Below are positions 35,938 to 44,758 of a DNA stretch of 64,000 nucleotides, one piece after another (the stretch's first letter is position 1; each line of letters starts with the position of its first letter). The stretch is taken from the NCBI RefSeq assembly GCF_022012475.1, contig NZ_JAKLWS010000020.1, positions 1 through 64,000 of the forward strand, written 5' to 3'. The position numbers and the translations under genes are program-made. A model generated the notes under the pieces. That model did no database searches, was not told where the DNA came from, and was given only the letters and a program-made list of their open reading frames with translations. This stretch comes from Rhodohalobacter sulfatireducens. Its GTDB lineage: Bacteria; Bacteroidota; Rhodothermia; Balneolales; Balneolaceae.

Positions 35938-38430
35938 ATGGACAATAAATTAGTAACTTTTATATCAAATATTTATAAACTTAAATTTTTTAGGTGGAAT
36001 GATTTTCCCCGATTTTTCAGGGTATTCTTTTTAAGCTTGTTTTCTATTTTATTTGTTCAAGCTTCTGTTTTCCCCACAAATGTAAAATCACAGCAAAAAA
36101 GTATTGACCTGGGAGTAGATAATTGGCATCGAACGGATCGACACGACGGGTACGTAACAGGCAATGGACACATCTATACTGTGGGTGGCTTAGGACAACA
36201 ACTCACTCGGTCGGGCAAATCTTTTTTACACAATGAATCTGTTTCCCTTACCCGTCTTGCATGGATCAACGGGCCCCTCTACTCTGTCGGAAATCTTGGG
36301 TATGGATGGGAACTCATTCCGGACGTAAATGGCAACGCTGAAGTATGGCAATCTGAATCTGTTCTCAGTCCAACTGCAAATCAACCATTTTGGCGAGTGC
36401 TATCGAAGAGTGAAAACCTTAAAGCTGAGATCACCGATATTATTGTCCAGGATCAGCCTGTATTATTGCGAAAAGTAAGAGTGACTCTTTCCGAAAATTT
36501 TAATGATTCAGATGTTCGCATATTTATACCGGTTTATCCCGATCCCAGAAACAGCGCTCCATTTGAGTCTTGGAATGGTGAGCCCGCCGAACAGCAGAGA
36601 ACTTCGATAGAAGATGAGAATTTGCTAGAGGTCGATAGGAATGCGAACGCAATAATATTACGAGGTGCCCCCCGTGCCCTGTGGCAAGAGATCTCCACTC
36701 CAATACCGACAGATGCAGACTACGAGAAGATGTTCCCACCGAGAGCTTTGGCCACAACTGTCACCTCCAACGACTCATCTGTTGAGGTTGAAGTTGCGGA
36801 TTCCGGCATTCATGTACATTTGGGGCAATTAGAGCCCGGTATATCCAAAGAGTTCGGTATTTGGCTTGTAACGGCCTCGGACCGGGAAGACAGGGTTAGG
36901 TATTCCGTTATAGAGCGTTTAGGGAACTGGACCCAAAGAGATATCAACCAGGTTGCAGATGAAAGTCGATCCTCGCTACCGGAACCTCTGATTCAGCGAA
37001 TCGATAAACCTGAAGACCCCTTTACCACCATTATTCAATCAACAGCTTCCTTGGCCCGGGCTACCCAGGCGGCCAGTGGTTGTGTACTCGCACAACCCTA
37101 TATGTACCCGATGTGTTATGTTCGCGATCAACTTGGTTCTTTTAAGGTCTTTCTATCACAAGCCGATTACGACCGCGCCTATCGTGCACTCACATTTTAT
37201 ATCGCCATGCAAAATCGATATGGAATCCAAAACGCGTACGATACCACTCCTACCCCGCCGGATCCCACAATCTGGAATCCTTCAGCTAATAGTATGGATG
37301 GACATCACAGTGTTGCCGAAGTTCCAAGCATTATCATTCTCATGGCAAAAGACTTTTACAAGGCAACCGGAGACCTCAGCAAAATTAAACCGTTGTACAA
37401 CCGGCTTGCCTACAATCTCAGGGTTCAGCAAATCAATGAAAACGGCCTGCTCCCCTCTCCCGGGGATGAATCCTACACAAATTCCGAACAGACAGCACCG
37501 AAGTATCGAACCGAGATGACAGACTCCAACCTGTTATTTATCTCAGCCGCTCGTTTTATGAGTGAACTTGCAGATACTCTTGGCTATGCTGATGATGCAG
37601 ACGAATTTAAAGAGTTGGAAAAAGAGACAATGAAAGCAATGATGGACCGCTTGTGGCTGCCGGAGAAAAACCATTTTGCCTACGCCCGTTCAGATTCTGA
37701 CAACAATGAGGAAATTGACAAAAGGCCGGCTTTAGATCTGCTTCTCCGATGGTTTTGGTTGGATATGAGTGATCCGCGTGATTCAATTCCACAACAAAAT
37801 TTGTCCGTTGTTCTAAATAACCTTGTTGATCCCGTTCGAGTAGTACCCGAAGTATATAATTTCACAGCGGGTATGGATCTCGGTTATATACTTCATGCAC
37901 TGGCACGAAGTCAGCATCCCGCGATGCACGATGCAGCTGAACTGATGGTAAACTATGCATCAAATTCCGGGCTTTTTGCAGAGTACTATGAACATGAAGA
38001 TGAAGTCATCACGCCATTCAGCGGGACTCTTCGCCCTTGGGAATCCGGAATAAACGCTGCTGCAATGGCCCAGTATCTATTGGGATTTCAACCGGACCTG
38101 CCCAACAACTTAATTGCTTTTGAACCCCATTTACCACCAGAATGGCAAGGTTGGGAAACCAGGAAAATCAATTTATATGAGCAGGGTTCCATTCAGGTTG
38201 CAATGAAGCGGGAGAATAGTCAAACTGTAAGCATTTCTCTACTACGTTATGATGGAAATACACCCCTGGATGTTAGCTTAAAATTTGGGGGATTTGGTGA
38301 ATCAATTCTCCTCAAAAATGAAAACTATACAGATCTTTCAGAAGAAGATGGAGTGATTGAAACTGAATTCACACTAAATGAAGAAGAAAAGATCTCATTG
38401 CTGCTCCAGCTCGGTAATAATAACAATTAA
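35938..38430 (+). CDS. Exported six-hairpin glycosidase-like protein
   Basis: About 830 residues with a hydrophobic signal segment (FRVFFLSLFSILFVQAS). The N-terminal 330 residues are a beta-sandwich (VTGNGHIYTVGGLGQQLTR). The remainder is an (alpha/alpha)6 toroid with YMYPMCYVRDQLGSFKVFLS, NSMDGHHSVAEVPSIIILMA, PGDESYTNSEQ and GTLRPWESGINAAAMAQYLL. A C-terminal beta domain closes the chain. The layout matches clan GH-G/GH-L type six-hairpin glycosidases (such as GH15, GH63 and GH78), but no single family motif is decisive. Candidate acids are the Asp in YVRDQ and the Glu in PWESG. An alternative ATG at 35914 adds eight residues. It stands alone between signalling genes. Confidence 0.75.
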   Translation: MDNKLVTFISNIYKLKFFRWNDFPRFFRVFFLSLFSILFVQASVFPTNVKSQQKSIDLGVDNWHRTDRHDGYVTGNGHIYTVGGLGQQLTRSGKSFLHNESVSLTRLAWINGPLYSVGNLGYGWELIPDVNGNAEVWQSESVLSPTANQPFWRVLSKSENLKAEITDIIVQDQPVLLRKVRVTLSENFNDSDVRIFIPVYPDPRNSAPFESWNGEPAEQQRTSIEDENLLEVDRNANAIILRGAPRALWQEISTPIPTDADYEKMFPPRALATTVTSNDSSVEVEVADSGIHVHLGQLEPGISKEFGIWLVTASDREDRVRYSVIERLGNWTQRDINQVADESRSSLPEPLIQRIDKPEDPFTTIIQSTASLARATQAASGCVLAQPYMYPMCYVRDQLGSFKVFLSQADYDRAYRALTFYIAMQNRYGIQNAYDTTPTPPDPTIWNPSANSMDGHHSVAEVPSIIILMAKDFYKATGDLSKIKPLYNRLAYNLRVQQINENGLLPSPGDESYTNSEQTAPKYRTEMTDSNLLFISAARFMSELADTLGYADDADEFKELEKETMKAMMDRLWLPEKNHFAYARSDSDNNEEIDKRPALDLLLRWFWLDMSDPRDSIPQQNLSVVLNNLVDPVRVVPEVYNFTAGMDLGYILHALARSQHPAMHDAAELMVNYASNSGLFAEYYEHEDEVITPFSGTLRPWESGINAAAMAQYLLGFQPDLPNNLIAFEPHLPPEWQGWETRKINLYEQGSIQVAMKRENSQTVSISLLRYDGNTPLDVSLKFGGFGESILLKNENYTDLSEEDGVIETEFTLNEEEKISLLLQLGNNNN

Positions 38431-38723
38431 AAAATTATAAAAGAGCTGACTCGATTTTAAATTATTCCAAAAAATAACTATGATATTAGTGCATCGAGAG
38501 AAAGTGATATCAGGAAATTACTATCCTCTTTGGAGCCGGTAGTTATTTGGTTTTATACACCAAATACGGCTCTGTTATCCATCATAAAAGGTTGTTTTTC
38601 AACAAAAGTATATTATTAAAAAAACGATCAAAGTATTATCATTGAATACGTTGGATTAAAAGAAATTAACATATTTAGCTGTACAGCTTCCGGCAATCTA
38701 TAAGGTTTAAAGTCAGATTTTTC

Positions 38724-39674
38724 ATGGAGAAACAGACTATTTTGGTAATTGATGATGAGAAGTCTACCCATGTCATGTTAAAGGCAATGTTGGGTAAAGA
38801 TTTCAATTTAAAGTTTGCCAATAGTGCGCAGGAGGGAATAGACTTGGCAGCCGAAAATTCCATTAATCTTGTACTTCTCGACATACAAATGCCTGAACTT
38901 TCCGGTATTGAACTGCTAGAGTCTATCATGACCGACATTGCACTGAGAAGTGTCCCTGTTATTGTAATGACAGGTAAAGCAACAGAAGATATTGAAGAAC
39001 AGGCACGTGAAATTGGAGCCACTGAATTCGTATCCAAAGAGTTTCTGTTTTCAAATAAAGATGATTTTAAAAGCCTTCTTAATGAGCACCTCCTGGAGGA
39101 AGCAAAACAGTTTAAGCTATCCGATCGCTACAAGCAGGACTTTCGTACCATCATCAAAAAAATACAGACCGAATCTGTTCATGGTGATTTTTTCTCAGCT
39201 TGCAGGAAACTGGCCGTTGGTTTAATGAATTCATTTGATATCGACTACATCTCTTTTTGGAAAATACAACGCTCGAAACCAAGCTTGATCCTCTCTATCG
39301 GTGATCGACAACCTGAAAATTTTGGCCCTGATGAGCTGATGTCCGAACGTGCTTTTCGAGAGTTGGCACGAACGAAACGTCCCTACATGACGAATAATCC
39401 GCGGGCTGAGGAGAACAAGGGAGTATTTGCCGATACTTCTAAAGAACTTGGTTTAAGCTCCGAAGCGGGAATTCCTCTCTTTAAAATCGACAAAGATACC
39501 TTTACTAAAAATGGAATGGTCATTCCCGGCAGCACTCCCCTTTTTGGATTCGTTATACTGAAAAGAAACAGGGTTTTTACCACTAAAGAATATAAACTCC
39601 TCTCCCGCTTTATTATTCAATGTGGTACAATACTTTGGGGACTATACAGGAAACTCTATTCAAATAATGAATGA
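38724..39674 (+). CDS. Response regulator with REC and GAF-like domains
   Basis: A 316-residue cytosolic protein. The receiver domain (1-125) has the acidic pair in VIDDEKS, the phospho-acceptor Asp53 in LVLLDIQMPE, the Thr in IVMTGKA and the Lys in EFVSKEF. A GAF-like sensor domain (about 145-310) follows, with LAVGLMNSFDIDYISFWKI and a closing LLSRFIIQCGTILWGLY. There is no DNA-binding or enzymatic output domain, so it probably acts through protein contacts. No histidine kinase gene is adjacent. It may belong with the phosphatase and Ser/Thr kinases to its left. Confidence 0.87.
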   Translation: MEKQTILVIDDEKSTHVMLKAMLGKDFNLKFANSAQEGIDLAAENSINLVLLDIQMPELSGIELLESIMTDIALRSVPVIVMTGKATEDIEEQAREIGATEFVSKEFLFSNKDDFKSLLNEHLLEEAKQFKLSDRYKQDFRTIIKKIQTESVHGDFFSACRKLAVGLMNSFDIDYISFWKIQRSKPSLILSIGDRQPENFGPDELMSERAFRELARTKRPYMTNNPRAEENKGVFADTSKELGLSSEAGIPLFKIDKDTFTKNGMVIPGSTPLFGFVILKRNRVFTTKEYKLLSRFIIQCGTILWGLYRKLYSNNE

Positions 39675-39789
39675 CAAGCTCCCTTTGTTTTTGGAAAACT
39701 ATCTCGGATTGATGTAAAGAATACAATAACTGATCTACCTGCTACTGAAAAGATACCTCTTTAGATATTTTAAACCCATAATTCACTTC

Positions 39790-40905
39790 ATGACTTCACT
39801 GATTCTAGCTCTTGTCACTCTTCTATCAACATTCAGTGTTGATCCCGAATCCACTTCCTCAAGTCAAAATGAACCTGTAAAAATAGCTGTAGCCGGCTTA
39901 ACTCACGATCATGTCCATTGGATATTTGGACGCGATAACAGCAGAAATGACATTGAGGTTGTTGGAATCTATGAACCCAATGAGGAGCTCTGGCAACGAT
40001 ATATGGAGATGTACGACCTGGATCAAAATCTGCATTTTGATGATTTGTTTGACATGCTGAATGAAACCCATCCGGAAGCAATTACTGCTTTTGGATCGAC
40101 TTACGATCACCTGCAACTGGTTGAGACAGCCGCACCTTTGGGAGTTCATGTAATGGTTGAAAAACCGTTGGCGGTAAATCTCGATCATGCACTTAGAATG
40201 AAAAAGCTTGCAGATGAAAATGATATACATCTGATCACCAATTACGAAACGACCTGGTATTCCAGCAATCAAGAAGTAAAACGGTTATTTGAACACGATA
40301 AGGGGTTTGGAAAGATCAGGAAAGTAACCGTAAACGACGGGCACCAGGGGCCTAAAGAGATCGGCGTGAGCGAGGAGTTCCTGGAATGGCTTACCGACCC
40401 GGTTTTAAACGGGGGTGGTGCAATTATGGATTTTGGTTGCTATGGTGCAAATTTGATCACATGGCTAATGGATGGACAGGAACCTACATCCGTCACTGCA
40501 GTCACTCAAACTCATAAACCCGGAATCTATCCGCATGTTGATGATGAAGCGACCATTATTTTGACCTATCCCGGCGTTCAGGGAGTTATCCAGGCATCCT
40601 GGAACTGGCCATATAACCGAAAAGATATGCAGGTATATGGAGAACACGGATATGCTTTTGCTCAAGACAATCAGAATTTGCAGATTTTAAAAAGAGCTGA
40701 TGAATCCCCTGAAAATATTTCAATAGATCCAAGAGAGTATCCCTATAACGATCCCTTCAGCTACCTTGCAGCTGTAGTCAACGATGATATCACCGTTCAG
40801 GAAACCGACCTTTCATCTCTCTCGAATAATATCACTGTGATGAAAATTTTGGATGCCGCTAAAAAGTCTGCTGAAACCGGTAAAACAATTACATTAACTC
40901 CCTGA
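39790..40905 (+). CDS. Exported Gfo/Idh/MocA-family oxidoreductase homologue
   Basis: A 371-residue protein with a hydrophobic N-terminus (MTSLILALVTLLSTFSV), probably a Sec signal and without twin arginines. The Rossmann domain starts VKIAVAGLTHDHVHWIFG, where the classic GxGxxG is replaced by GLTHDHVH. The family hallmark VMVEKPLAVNLDHALRM is intact. The C-terminal alpha/beta domain includes GGGAIMDFGCYGANLITWLM, carrying the usual catalytic-region residues, and ends AAKKSAETGKTITL. Members act on sugars and inositols with NAD(P). An exported version with an altered loop may not use free cofactor. It is followed 27 bp later by the CPBP protease gene. Confidence 0.83.
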   Translation: MTSLILALVTLLSTFSVDPESTSSSQNEPVKIAVAGLTHDHVHWIFGRDNSRNDIEVVGIYEPNEELWQRYMEMYDLDQNLHFDDLFDMLNETHPEAITAFGSTYDHLQLVETAAPLGVHVMVEKPLAVNLDHALRMKKLADENDIHLITNYETTWYSSNQEVKRLFEHDKGFGKIRKVTVNDGHQGPKEIGVSEEFLEWLTDPVLNGGGAIMDFGCYGANLITWLMDGQEPTSVTAVTQTHKPGIYPHVDDEATIILTYPGVQGVIQASWNWPYNRKDMQVYGEHGYAFAQDNQNLQILKRADESPENISIDPREYPYNDPFSYLAAVVNDDITVQETDLSSLSNNITVMKILDAAKKSAETGKTITLTP

Positions 40906-40932
40906 TAATTTAATAAACAGTCATATTATTCT

Positions 40933-41532
40933 ATGAATCAGCCTAAACCAGATGAACCCGTCATCGAAGGGCGAAAACTGATTATTGTTTCACTTTTATC
41001 CGGTTTAGTCTGGCTTCTATTGGCAAACCTCATCATCTATTATATACAGGAAACAAAACTGGCAGAACTGTTTTTTGCGGGCTATCATTTTCTTATCCAG
41101 TTAGGTATAGGTTTAATTTCAGGAGTGATTTTTGGATTTGCCGGTCTCGGTTTGATTCGGTTGAAAACGTTCAAAAGAATTTTAAACGAGTACGCTATTA
41201 TTCGCCAGGTGAAGCAGATGGACCTATCTGTGAAAGAGATTGTGTATGTTTCTCTTGTTGCCGGCATATCTGAGGAGATTCTCTTCAGAGGCGCTATTCA
41301 GCCGGTGATTGGTATCTGGTGGACCTCCCTATTGTTCATCGGAATTCACGGTTATATTCGATTGAAAACCATTCCCCACATCTTGTATTCCCTCTTTACA
41401 TTAGCCCTGAGTACAATGCTCGGTGCTCTCTTTATGTACATTGGGCTAATCTCTGCCATGGCTTCCCATTTTATTTACGATGTGGTCGTGCTATATGGTA
41501 TTAAAAAAAACTTATCTCACCCTGATAACTGA
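40933..41532 (+). CDS. CPBP intramembrane metalloprotease
   Basis: A 199-residue membrane protein with about six helices and the CPBP/Abi (CAAX protease and bacteriocin-processing) signatures. These are EEILFRG (double glutamate and arginine), a histidine in LLFIGIHGYIR and a final HFIYDVVVLYGI. The residues match the three conserved motifs of the family, so the active site is intact. Substrates of these proteases are usually unknown in bacteria. It is probably co-transcribed with the Gfo/Idh/MocA gene. Its stop is only a few bases from the convergent lutC stop; a small AAGGATCAATCCTT palindrome spans the junction. Confidence 0.85.
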   Translation: MNQPKPDEPVIEGRKLIIVSLLSGLVWLLLANLIIYYIQETKLAELFFAGYHFLIQLGIGLISGVIFGFAGLGLIRLKTFKRILNEYAIIRQVKQMDLSVKEIVYVSLVAGISEEILFRGAIQPVIGIWWTSLLFIGIHGYIRLKTIPHILYSLFTLALSTMLGALFMYIGLISAMASHFIYDVVVLYGIKKNLSHPDN

Positions 41533-41536
41533 AGGA

Positions 41537-42196
41537 TCAATCCTTGACAATCAAAACCTCCAGCCGCCTCGGCCCATGAACCCCCTCTACCCGGCTCAAC
41601 TCAATATCCGAGGTAGCAGACGGACCTGAAATAAACGTAATCGGTCTCCCCTCTTTTGTTACGGACGATTCAACCGCAGAAAATCCTTCGGGTATCAACT
41701 CTACTATTTGATCTTCCCGAACAATACAGAGGTGATAATCGGGTACCAACGTCAACGCTCGTCTCCCCTGTCCCTCACCGGCATCAAGGATGATCGTTCC
41801 TGTTTGGGCCACGGCATGAGCACAAGTTGTAATCACACCATCGGATTGATCCAATACAAGGTGAGTCAGCGGCGAACCAAGGTTATCAAAAAGCGGATCG
41901 ATATCAACCGGAAGCAATTCTTTATCAAAACCTTCTGGAATCACGAGTTTTGTAACATTCTCTCTTTTACAGCTCTCTGCTATGACCTTCTTTAAATTGC
42001 TCTCTTTCACTCGTTGAACCGTCGCCTTATACTCTCCAACCCGCTCTGCAAAGAGTTCTACAATTTCGGACTGAGACAACTTTCCTTTTTGCAGATAATC
42101 TCGTTTTAATTCAACATCACCAGGACTTTCCGAATCCGGCACTTCAGACAGGGCTTTTCGAATAGTCGACAGCATTTCTGATTTTGAATCACTCAT
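41537..42196 (-). CDS. lutC: Lactate utilisation protein C (LUD domain)
   Basis: A 219-residue protein of the LutC/YkgG (LUD) family, one of three subunits of the iron-sulfur L-lactate oxidising complex. The sequence shows ITTCAHAVAQTGTIILDAGEG (conserved AETGT-like segment), GRRALTLVPDYHLCIV and the closing TFISGPSATSDIELSRVEGVHGPRRL, a strong family signature. Its start overlaps the end of lutB by eight bases, indicating translational coupling. As the last gene of the rhamnose operon, it would help convert the L-lactate formed from rhamnose into pyruvate. Confidence 0.93.
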   Translation of the reverse strand: MSDSKSEMLSTIRKALSEVPDSESPGDVELKRDYLQKGKLSQSEIVELFAERVGEYKATVQRVKESNLKKVIAESCKRENVTKLVIPEGFDKELLPVDIDPLFDNLGSPLTHLVLDQSDGVITTCAHAVAQTGTIILDAGEGQGRRALTLVPDYHLCIVREDQIVELIPEGFSAVESSVTKEGRPITFISGPSATSDIELSRVEGVHGPRRLEVLIVKD

Positions 42197-43622
42197 CGCG
42201 CTTCCTCCACCATTCTCTGAATGTTTGATCCGGGATCGGTTTGAGATCTCTCATCGCCGTCCACCCGGAAAGCTGACCCGGCAGTTTTGAAATGGTGCCA
42301 TCTTTGGTAAATAGTTTTTGGCCTGTTCTCGCCAATTTCTGACCTCGTTCATATCTCGAACGACTTTGAAAAGCACGAGCCATCATTTTCATCCCGATAT
42401 GCTCCAGGTCAGTTTTTTGTTTAATTCCACCATTCCGTTTCTTCTCATCCACAATCTTTCCCCGAAGATGAACCAATACCTCAGGAATATTGATCTTCAC
42501 CGGGCAAACTTCATAGCACGCTCCGCAAAGTGAGGAGGCATACGGCAGTGAAGCGACTCCATCATCCTCAATTCCTTTTAGTTGAGGGGTTAATATCGCT
42601 CCAATCGGACCGGGATAGACAGAGTTATAGGCATGACCGCCAGTGCGTTCGTATACAGGACAAACATTTAAACACGCACTGCACCGAATGCAATGAAGAG
42701 TTTGTCGGCCAACCTCATCTTTCAGAACATTTGTACGCCCATTATCCAGCAATACTAAATGAAATTCCTGCGGGCCATCGCCATCTGTAACACCCGTCCA
42801 AAATGAGTTGTAGGGATTCATTCTTTCAGCCGTAGAAGATCTTGGTAAGAGCTGCATAAACACTTCAAAATCCTGCCAGGTCGGGATAATTTTTTCGATT
42901 CCCATTACAGTAATCAAAGTGTCAGGTAACGTAGTACACATCCGACCGTTCCCTTCCGATTCTACAACAGCAACCGTTCCTGTTTCAGCAACACCGAAAT
43001 TCGCTCCGCTGATTCCCACTTTTGCATTCAAAAATTTCTTCCGCAGGTACAATCGGGCTGCTTCAGCCAAATCCTCCGGCCGGTCACTCAACTCTTTTTG
43101 ATTTAGTTTCTTGCGAAACAACTCGCGGATTTCAGCCCTGTTTTTATGAATCGCAGGAACTAAAATATGCGAGGGTTCATCCTCCGCCAGTTGCACAATC
43201 AATTCAGCCAGATCGGTTTCCAGCGCTTGAATTCCTTCTTTCGCTAATGCTTTATTCAGCTTAATCTCATCCGTTGTGATCGATTTAACTTTCACGACCT
43301 CTTCAACCTGCTTCTGCTTAACCAAGTCAACAATTATTTGATTGGCTTCCTTTGCATCCCGTGCCCAATGTACATGACCGCCTGCCTTCTTTACGGATTC
43401 TTCGAGCTGCAGGAGATATCTGTCCAGATGGCGCATCACCCGGGTCTTGATCTGACTCCCGGCTTCACGAAGTTTTTCCCAATCCGGCATCTCATCGACT
43501 GCATCCTTTCGCTTCTCACGGATGGTATGCGTGGCGTGTCCAATATTTTTGCGAAGCTGTGTATTTGAAAGATACGCCTTTGCAGAGGCTTCGAATGTTG
43601 GGGTATGCTTAGATTTATTCAT
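42189..43622 (-). CDS. lutB: Lactate utilisation iron-sulfur protein B
   Basis: A 477-residue protein of the LutB family. The start MNKSKHTPTFEASAKAYL at 43622 was chosen; a codon at 43637 would add five residues. The N-terminal LUD-type domain (about 60-290) contains GISGANFGVAETGTVAVVES. Two 4Fe-4S clusters are formed by HCIRCSACLNVCPVYERTGG and SLCGACYEVCPVKINIP. The C-terminal helical extension has KMMARAFQSRSRYERGQKLA, common in LutB. It works with LutA and LutC to oxidise L-lactate. A 350-bp hairpin-rich gap separates it from lutA, which is unusual for lutAB. Confidence 0.95.
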   Translation of the reverse strand: MNKSKHTPTFEASAKAYLSNTQLRKNIGHATHTIREKRKDAVDEMPDWEKLREAGSQIKTRVMRHLDRYLLQLEESVKKAGGHVHWARDAKEANQIIVDLVKQKQVEEVVKVKSITTDEIKLNKALAKEGIQALETDLAELIVQLAEDEPSHILVPAIHKNRAEIRELFRKKLNQKELSDRPEDLAEAARLYLRKKFLNAKVGISGANFGVAETGTVAVVESEGNGRMCTTLPDTLITVMGIEKIIPTWQDFEVFMQLLPRSSTAERMNPYNSFWTGVTDGDGPQEFHLVLLDNGRTNVLKDEVGRQTLHCIRCSACLNVCPVYERTGGHAYNSVYPGPIGAILTPQLKGIEDDGVASLPYASSLCGACYEVCPVKINIPEVLVHLRGKIVDEKKRNGGIKQKTDLEHIGMKMMARAFQSRSRYERGQKLARTGQKLFTKDGTISKLPGQLSGWTAMRDLKPIPDQTFREWWRKRDE

Positions 43623-43637
43623 GCTTGTTATCCTCAA

Positions 43638-43987
43638 TTAAATTCGTTCCAAAGCTCTCTTTGACCTCGTACCGAAGTTCCTGCTTCGGTACGCCAAACT
43701 GAAGCCCCGCTTCCTTACAGACTCAATCAATAAAGAGTTGAAACAGAGTTTCTTCCAAGAGCATGATCCGAAGGAGACCTTCGGATCAAGAAAAAAACGA
43801 GAGGTGGGTATACGTACGTGACACCCCTCCGGCTTTCTCAAAAACATATTGAGAAAGCCTGTCTCCCCTCAATGGGAGATTTTTGAATAAGAACCTGCCA
43901 GAGTCCAATAGGTCCTGGCAGAGTTCTTCTCTTACAAACCCTATGCTGTCAGCACCGACACTTCGTGAGTACACAGCCAGATCTCAA
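43638..43987. repeat. Hairpin-rich intergenic element between lutA and lutB
   Basis: The 350-bp gap carries a series of perfect or near-perfect hairpins. These are GTACCGAAG...CTTCGGTAC (43669-43692), GATCCGAAGGAGACCTTCGGATC (43765-43787), GCTTTCTCA...TGAGAAAGC (43832-43858) and CTGCCA...TGGCAG (about 43895-43921). The first two have related copies in the rhaB-rhaI gap. No coding function was found. The palindromes would be transcribed within the operon and could stabilise or segment the mRNA. Confidence 0.75.
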
Positions 43988-44719
43988 CTAATCCTCAGTC
44001 GAGGCCAAAATTTCTGCAATGTGAACCGGTTCCACTCCACTTCGCTGCCGGCTGAGAGCTCCGCCAATATGCATTAAACAAGAATTATCAGCCGCAGAAC
44101 AAACCTCAGCGCCGGTCTCTTTAACGTGACGAATCTTATCGCCTAACATCGCCATGGATGTATCGGCATTTTTGACTGCAAATGTACCGCCAAAGCCACA
44201 ACACTCTTCGGCCATCGGCAGCTCTACGAGATCAATCCCCTTCACTTTTCTGAGGAGTTTCAATGGAGCATCACCAATATTTAAAACTCTCAAAGAGTGG
44301 CATGTCGGATGATATGTCACTCGATGCGGGTAGTAGGCCCCAACATCTTCAACACCCAATTCCTCAACTAAAAATTGACTCAGTTCAAAAACTTTCGGGA
44401 CAATTCTTTCAACTTTTTTCATCAACTCTTTGTCTCCGGATCGCTCAGCCACTTTTCCATAAAACTCATGAACCATCCCAACACATGATGCCGATGGTGC
44501 CACAATCGCATCTGCATCGGCAAAAACATCCGTAAAGTGCCTCACCAGTGGAATCGCCTCCTCCTGGTAACCGGTGTTATAGTGCATCTGACCACAGCAA
44601 GTTTGTTCGAGAGGAAACTCAACTTCATGGCCAAGTCGTTCTAAAAGCCGAACCATCGCCTTTCCAGTCTCCGGGAATAGAGTATCATTAAAGCAGGTTA
44701 TGAATAGAGAAATTTTCAT
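43988..44719 (-). CDS. lutA: Lactate utilisation protein A (CCG domains)
   Basis: A 243-residue protein of the LutA/GlcF-like CCG family. It has two cysteine-rich CCG repeats: TCCGQMHYNTGY with VAPSASCVGM in the first half, and YHPTCHSLR with EECCGFGGTFAVK in the second. The CCG motifs bind a 4Fe-4S or related cluster that passes electrons from lactate oxidation. The start MKISLFITCFNDTLFP is typical of the family. It is placed directly after rhaB (39 bp) on the same strand, which ties lactate oxidation to rhamnose degradation. Confidence 0.94.
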   Translation of the reverse strand: MKISLFITCFNDTLFPETGKAMVRLLERLGHEVEFPLEQTCCGQMHYNTGYQEEAIPLVRHFTDVFADADAIVAPSASCVGMVHEFYGKVAERSGDKELMKKVERIVPKVFELSQFLVEELGVEDVGAYYPHRVTYHPTCHSLRVLNIGDAPLKLLRKVKGIDLVELPMAEECCGFGGTFAVKNADTSMAMLGDKIRHVKETGAEVCSAADNSCLMHIGGALSRQRSGVEPVHIAEILASTED

Positions 44720-44758
44720 ATATGTCCTAAAGTAGGAGGTATTATCTATGAAGACAAT

